Below are positions 4,701-5,916 of a stretch of 5,916 nucleotides of DNA, piece by piece; positions within the stretch are counted from its first letter, which is position 1; every line of letters starts with the position of its first letter. The DNA is from Candidatus Nanohalarchaeota archaeon (GTDB lineage Archaea; EX4484-52; B79-G9). The position numbers were made by a program, and so were the translations under genes. The DNA is taken from NCBI GenBank assembly GCA_030635525.1, contig DAOVYR010000074.1:1-5916 (forward strand). Direction: 5' to 3'. The notes beneath the pieces were generated by a model that saw only the letters and a list, made by a program, of their open reading frames with translations, had not been told where the DNA came from and did not search any database.

Positions 4701-5916
4701 ATTACAGGCACAACAGACGGCAGCATAATGATATACCCCGGAATATTCGGCGCAAACTACAACCTCACCTATGAATACACATCCGTTCAACTCAAGAATA
4801 GGCTCATATTAAACGCAACCCCCCCAACTCCCGAGGGCTACGTTCTGGACGACGGCAACGTAACACTTGACATCGACTATATCCTCGACTACTCAGCAGA
4901 CCTCGACATCTACATAAACGGCGAACTCTGGGACGGCTCCGCAACAGTCGAGACCTATGAAAGAATCGACTTCAAGGACAGCGCCACAGGCGAAATCGTA
5001 TTCTATCTCCCCAAACCCTATGCCTACGATGCAGACTACTATTTCACAGAAATCGCATATCGGCTCAACAGCAATACCGGCTACCTTGAAATAAGAACCC
5101 CCTACGAATGGCTCAACGACACATCGCGTGCCTACCCCGTAATAATCGACCCCTCGACCGACATCGGTTACAACTACACCAACAACACATACCATCTCTG
5201 GAACAACGTAGACAACTACTACGTAAACCTCACCACCGGCATCCAGGTAACCAACCACGAATCCGAATACTGGGGCTATAGCAAATATTGCACAAGTCTA
5301 TACAACAACCAGTGGTACCAGTACTGCACAGACGACAGCGAGTGGGAATGGACAGCAACAACAGACAACGAGACCTACACGAACCTAACAGGAGCCGCAA
5401 CCTTCAACGACCAGGGAAACAGCATCAACTTCACACTCGAATACTACCTCGAAATGAACTGGTCTGAAATTCACATAACACCTTTTATTGAAAACATTGG
5501 GAATCGAAATTACACAGATTCAAAGATAAATGTTCTTAATTATGATATCAGAATTAACACAACAGTTGAAAATGACACTTTTGAAGTCCCGTTAACACAG
5601 GGATGGACTTCATATAATCTGTCAAATAATTCACTTGCCTTAGTCCTTAATCAGGACAATCTAACAGAACGCAGGTTTGAGCTTAGAGATCAGTCATACC
5701 CGCAACTTGCAAAAACCCGCTGGAACGAGAGTTATTTCCTGAACGGGCAGAATCATACAATGAACTACACTATAAATGTAACCCACACGCCTGACTGGTA
5801 CAACGCCCCTGTTGATTTGATATTTAATACAGGCGAATTCAATGAAAGCGATGTCCTTAATACAAACTTATGGTGGATTGATGCATTTTCCTGTAGTGTT
5901 TCAATAAGTCCTACCG
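1722..5916 (+). CDS. Giant secreted modular surface protein / adhesin-like protein (3' partial)
   Basis: The frame is open from 1722 to the window end without a stop (at least 1398 codons), so the C-terminus is unknown. The start is ATG at 1722 or the adjacent ATG at 1725. Residues 3-32 form a signal peptide: KST, then a hydrophobic core LLIFVFSLVLLLILP. Modules seen in order are: an Ig-like or MG-like domain (about 75-175, TNETGWAQVNW); a beta-rich segment (205-302); an MG2-like domain (303-408, SIYKPGETAEF); a module ending EARPWYIAVDPS (410-526); a jelly-roll or ConA-like domain (528-676, YESFE to EVYVDAVNV); a Cys-containing stretch (690-782); an Ig-like domain (785-872, WCGYSLDG and FTCNDTLGN with Cys817 and Cys855 probably paired); a module ending WLNDTSRAYPVIIDPS (880-1145), like one preceding RHS/YD repeats in bacterial secreted proteins; and a Tyr/Trp-rich C-terminal module (1150-1390). 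Asn and Thr are abundant, with many N-x-S/T sequons. The probable role is attachment or cell envelope, by inference. No enzyme motif or A2M thioester (CGEQ) is visible. Confidence 0.88.
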   Translation, partial: MMRKSTAAPKLLIFVFSLVLLLILPTIYITHAINNTENHTNLSDNVAYDQNQTFNSSHNPGVDAVNKPTNTTENLTLYLSSKIYEPVLSPHPIISGQVLNIKALLAYENLTPIPNQELMFYRNETLIDYGSTNETGWAQVNWIPNLSGTCIINTTYPGNYALNIFPTFNFTKFIVLAANQTDTTKATTNIATQITPEIAPVLTAAKKHFNLDENPRFKFSYLTEEEFNTGITKNALNALPTEKESIETAVYYGNELTEIKPEIEKLRDGKFYIELPKKRSLQAGIYTLKVQLTKDNIIYVEVQEFPWGLVSLNTKKSIYKPGETAEFIIVVLDSLGHPLCSADISLTVTDPHNKKTTYSTSEGTITQDAECGIYNAHYPTETEGNHTLSIMAVIDGIEVNFSTGFLVQENYEFDIIRNTQSKIDPTKENWFDTRIYIESFVGGNTLTIKEFVPKEFTLKTDADINEEGNTKTLTWNKDLYNGRTSVHYSYSVPYIWPYLYTLGPLEIIYNSETFKEARPWYIAVDPSLTGLLYESFETTVPPSGWTQDIQNDWDQDSTIAIDGTYSAHADATTDGWLEYTPGIDLRGKNSVNITFSWWIASSLVEGEYLCFDINNGTYINDVACLNATVGPKDTWVNESINLVPTYGAVSNLTFRFRAKAGNVADEVYVDAVNVSDYGNYVSWTVSTLNLGIGYNTSSNLTGYANITSNNTNTDITITCVSGNCSIITENWDDTTDMIGTESQLLNFTCSNTILGSFWATFNVTSVEDPYPAIINVSCIIKEDTYPPQISIESPGNQTYANLTIWFNTTLDEDASWCGYSLDGAPNSTMQNDTETHFYAQNTSMHEGHHTVIFTCNDTLGNLNTTEEMHFTIGSILNDRGPNWDEYLNPDNSRTKHIGRLKNYYTGAEYIPINATIAPDPPTEPLYAYGVENGTYKAYFKEDPSVSGTLVKFWINQSAIDKPNPKSGYVTYQPQSLNYRNDNNDLQLLSIPQSITGTTDGSIMIYPGIFGANYNLTYEYTSVQLKNRLILNATPPTPEGYVLDDGNVTLDIDYILDYSADLDIYINGELWDGSATVETYERIDFKDSATGEIVFYLPKPYAYDADYYFTEIAYRLNSNTGYLEIRTPYEWLNDTSRAYPVIIDPSTDIGYNYTNNTYHLWNNVDNYYVNLTTGIQVTNHESEYWGYSKYCTSLYNNQWYQYCTDDSEWEWTATTDNETYTNLTGAATFNDQGNSINFTLEYYLEMNWSEIHITPFIENIGNRNYTDSKINVLNYDIRINTTVENDTFEVPLTQGWTSYNLSNNSLALVLNQDNLTERRFELRDQSYPQLAKTRWNESYFLNGQNHTMNYTINVTHTPDWYNAPVDLIFNTGEFNESDVLNTNLWWIDAFSCSVSISPT

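Noticed and set aside
4893..5258. 121-codon minus-strand frame, and a similar one at 4164-4409
   Set aside because: Both are Val/Gly/Cys-rich shadows produced by the C-ending codons of the giant surface gene, which is uninterrupted on the plus strand.

Overview
The window looks like a piece of an archaeal genome, most likely from a DPANN lineage (Woesearchaeota, Pacearchaeota, Aenigmarchaeota or a relative). The evidence is a very large secreted protein built from modules I recognise from DPANN surface proteins, an archaeal-style TATA promoter, a winged-helix regulator with an archaeal nuclease-like sensor domain, and heavy use of ATA and AGA/AGG codons. The lineage is inferred from protein style only, because no marker gene is present.

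All genes lie on the + strand. Bases 1-749 hold the 3' end of a gene whose product ends in a beta-sandwich resembling the C-terminal domain of membrane glycosyltransferases and other glycan-handling proteins. A hydrophilic linker of three near-identical in-frame 75-bp repeats (91-315) precedes that domain.

Bases 750-1050 are non-coding: T-tracts after the first gene, a repeated 10-mer, TATA-like boxes, and a perfect 17-bp palindrome (959-975) beside the predicted transcription start. A 19-codon reading frame (976-1035) lies in the predicted leader.

Bases 1051-1713 encode a 220-residue regulator, with a degenerate restriction-endonuclease-like domain followed by an ArsR-type winged helix carrying a C-x-x-C in its DNA-binding region. 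Eight bases later a giant gene starts at about 1722 and runs off the window at 5916 with no stop (at least 1398 codons). Its product has a signal peptide, Ig-like/MG-like repeats, a jelly-roll-like domain, a module ending in a 'WLNDTSRAYPVIIDPS' motif and many N-glycosylation sequons.

The layout suggests a two-gene transcription unit in which the regulator controls its own expression and that of a large glycosylated adhesin or surface protein, next to a gene probably concerned with cell-surface glycans. The surface gene is compositionally patchy, with an abrupt change in codon choice near 5460.
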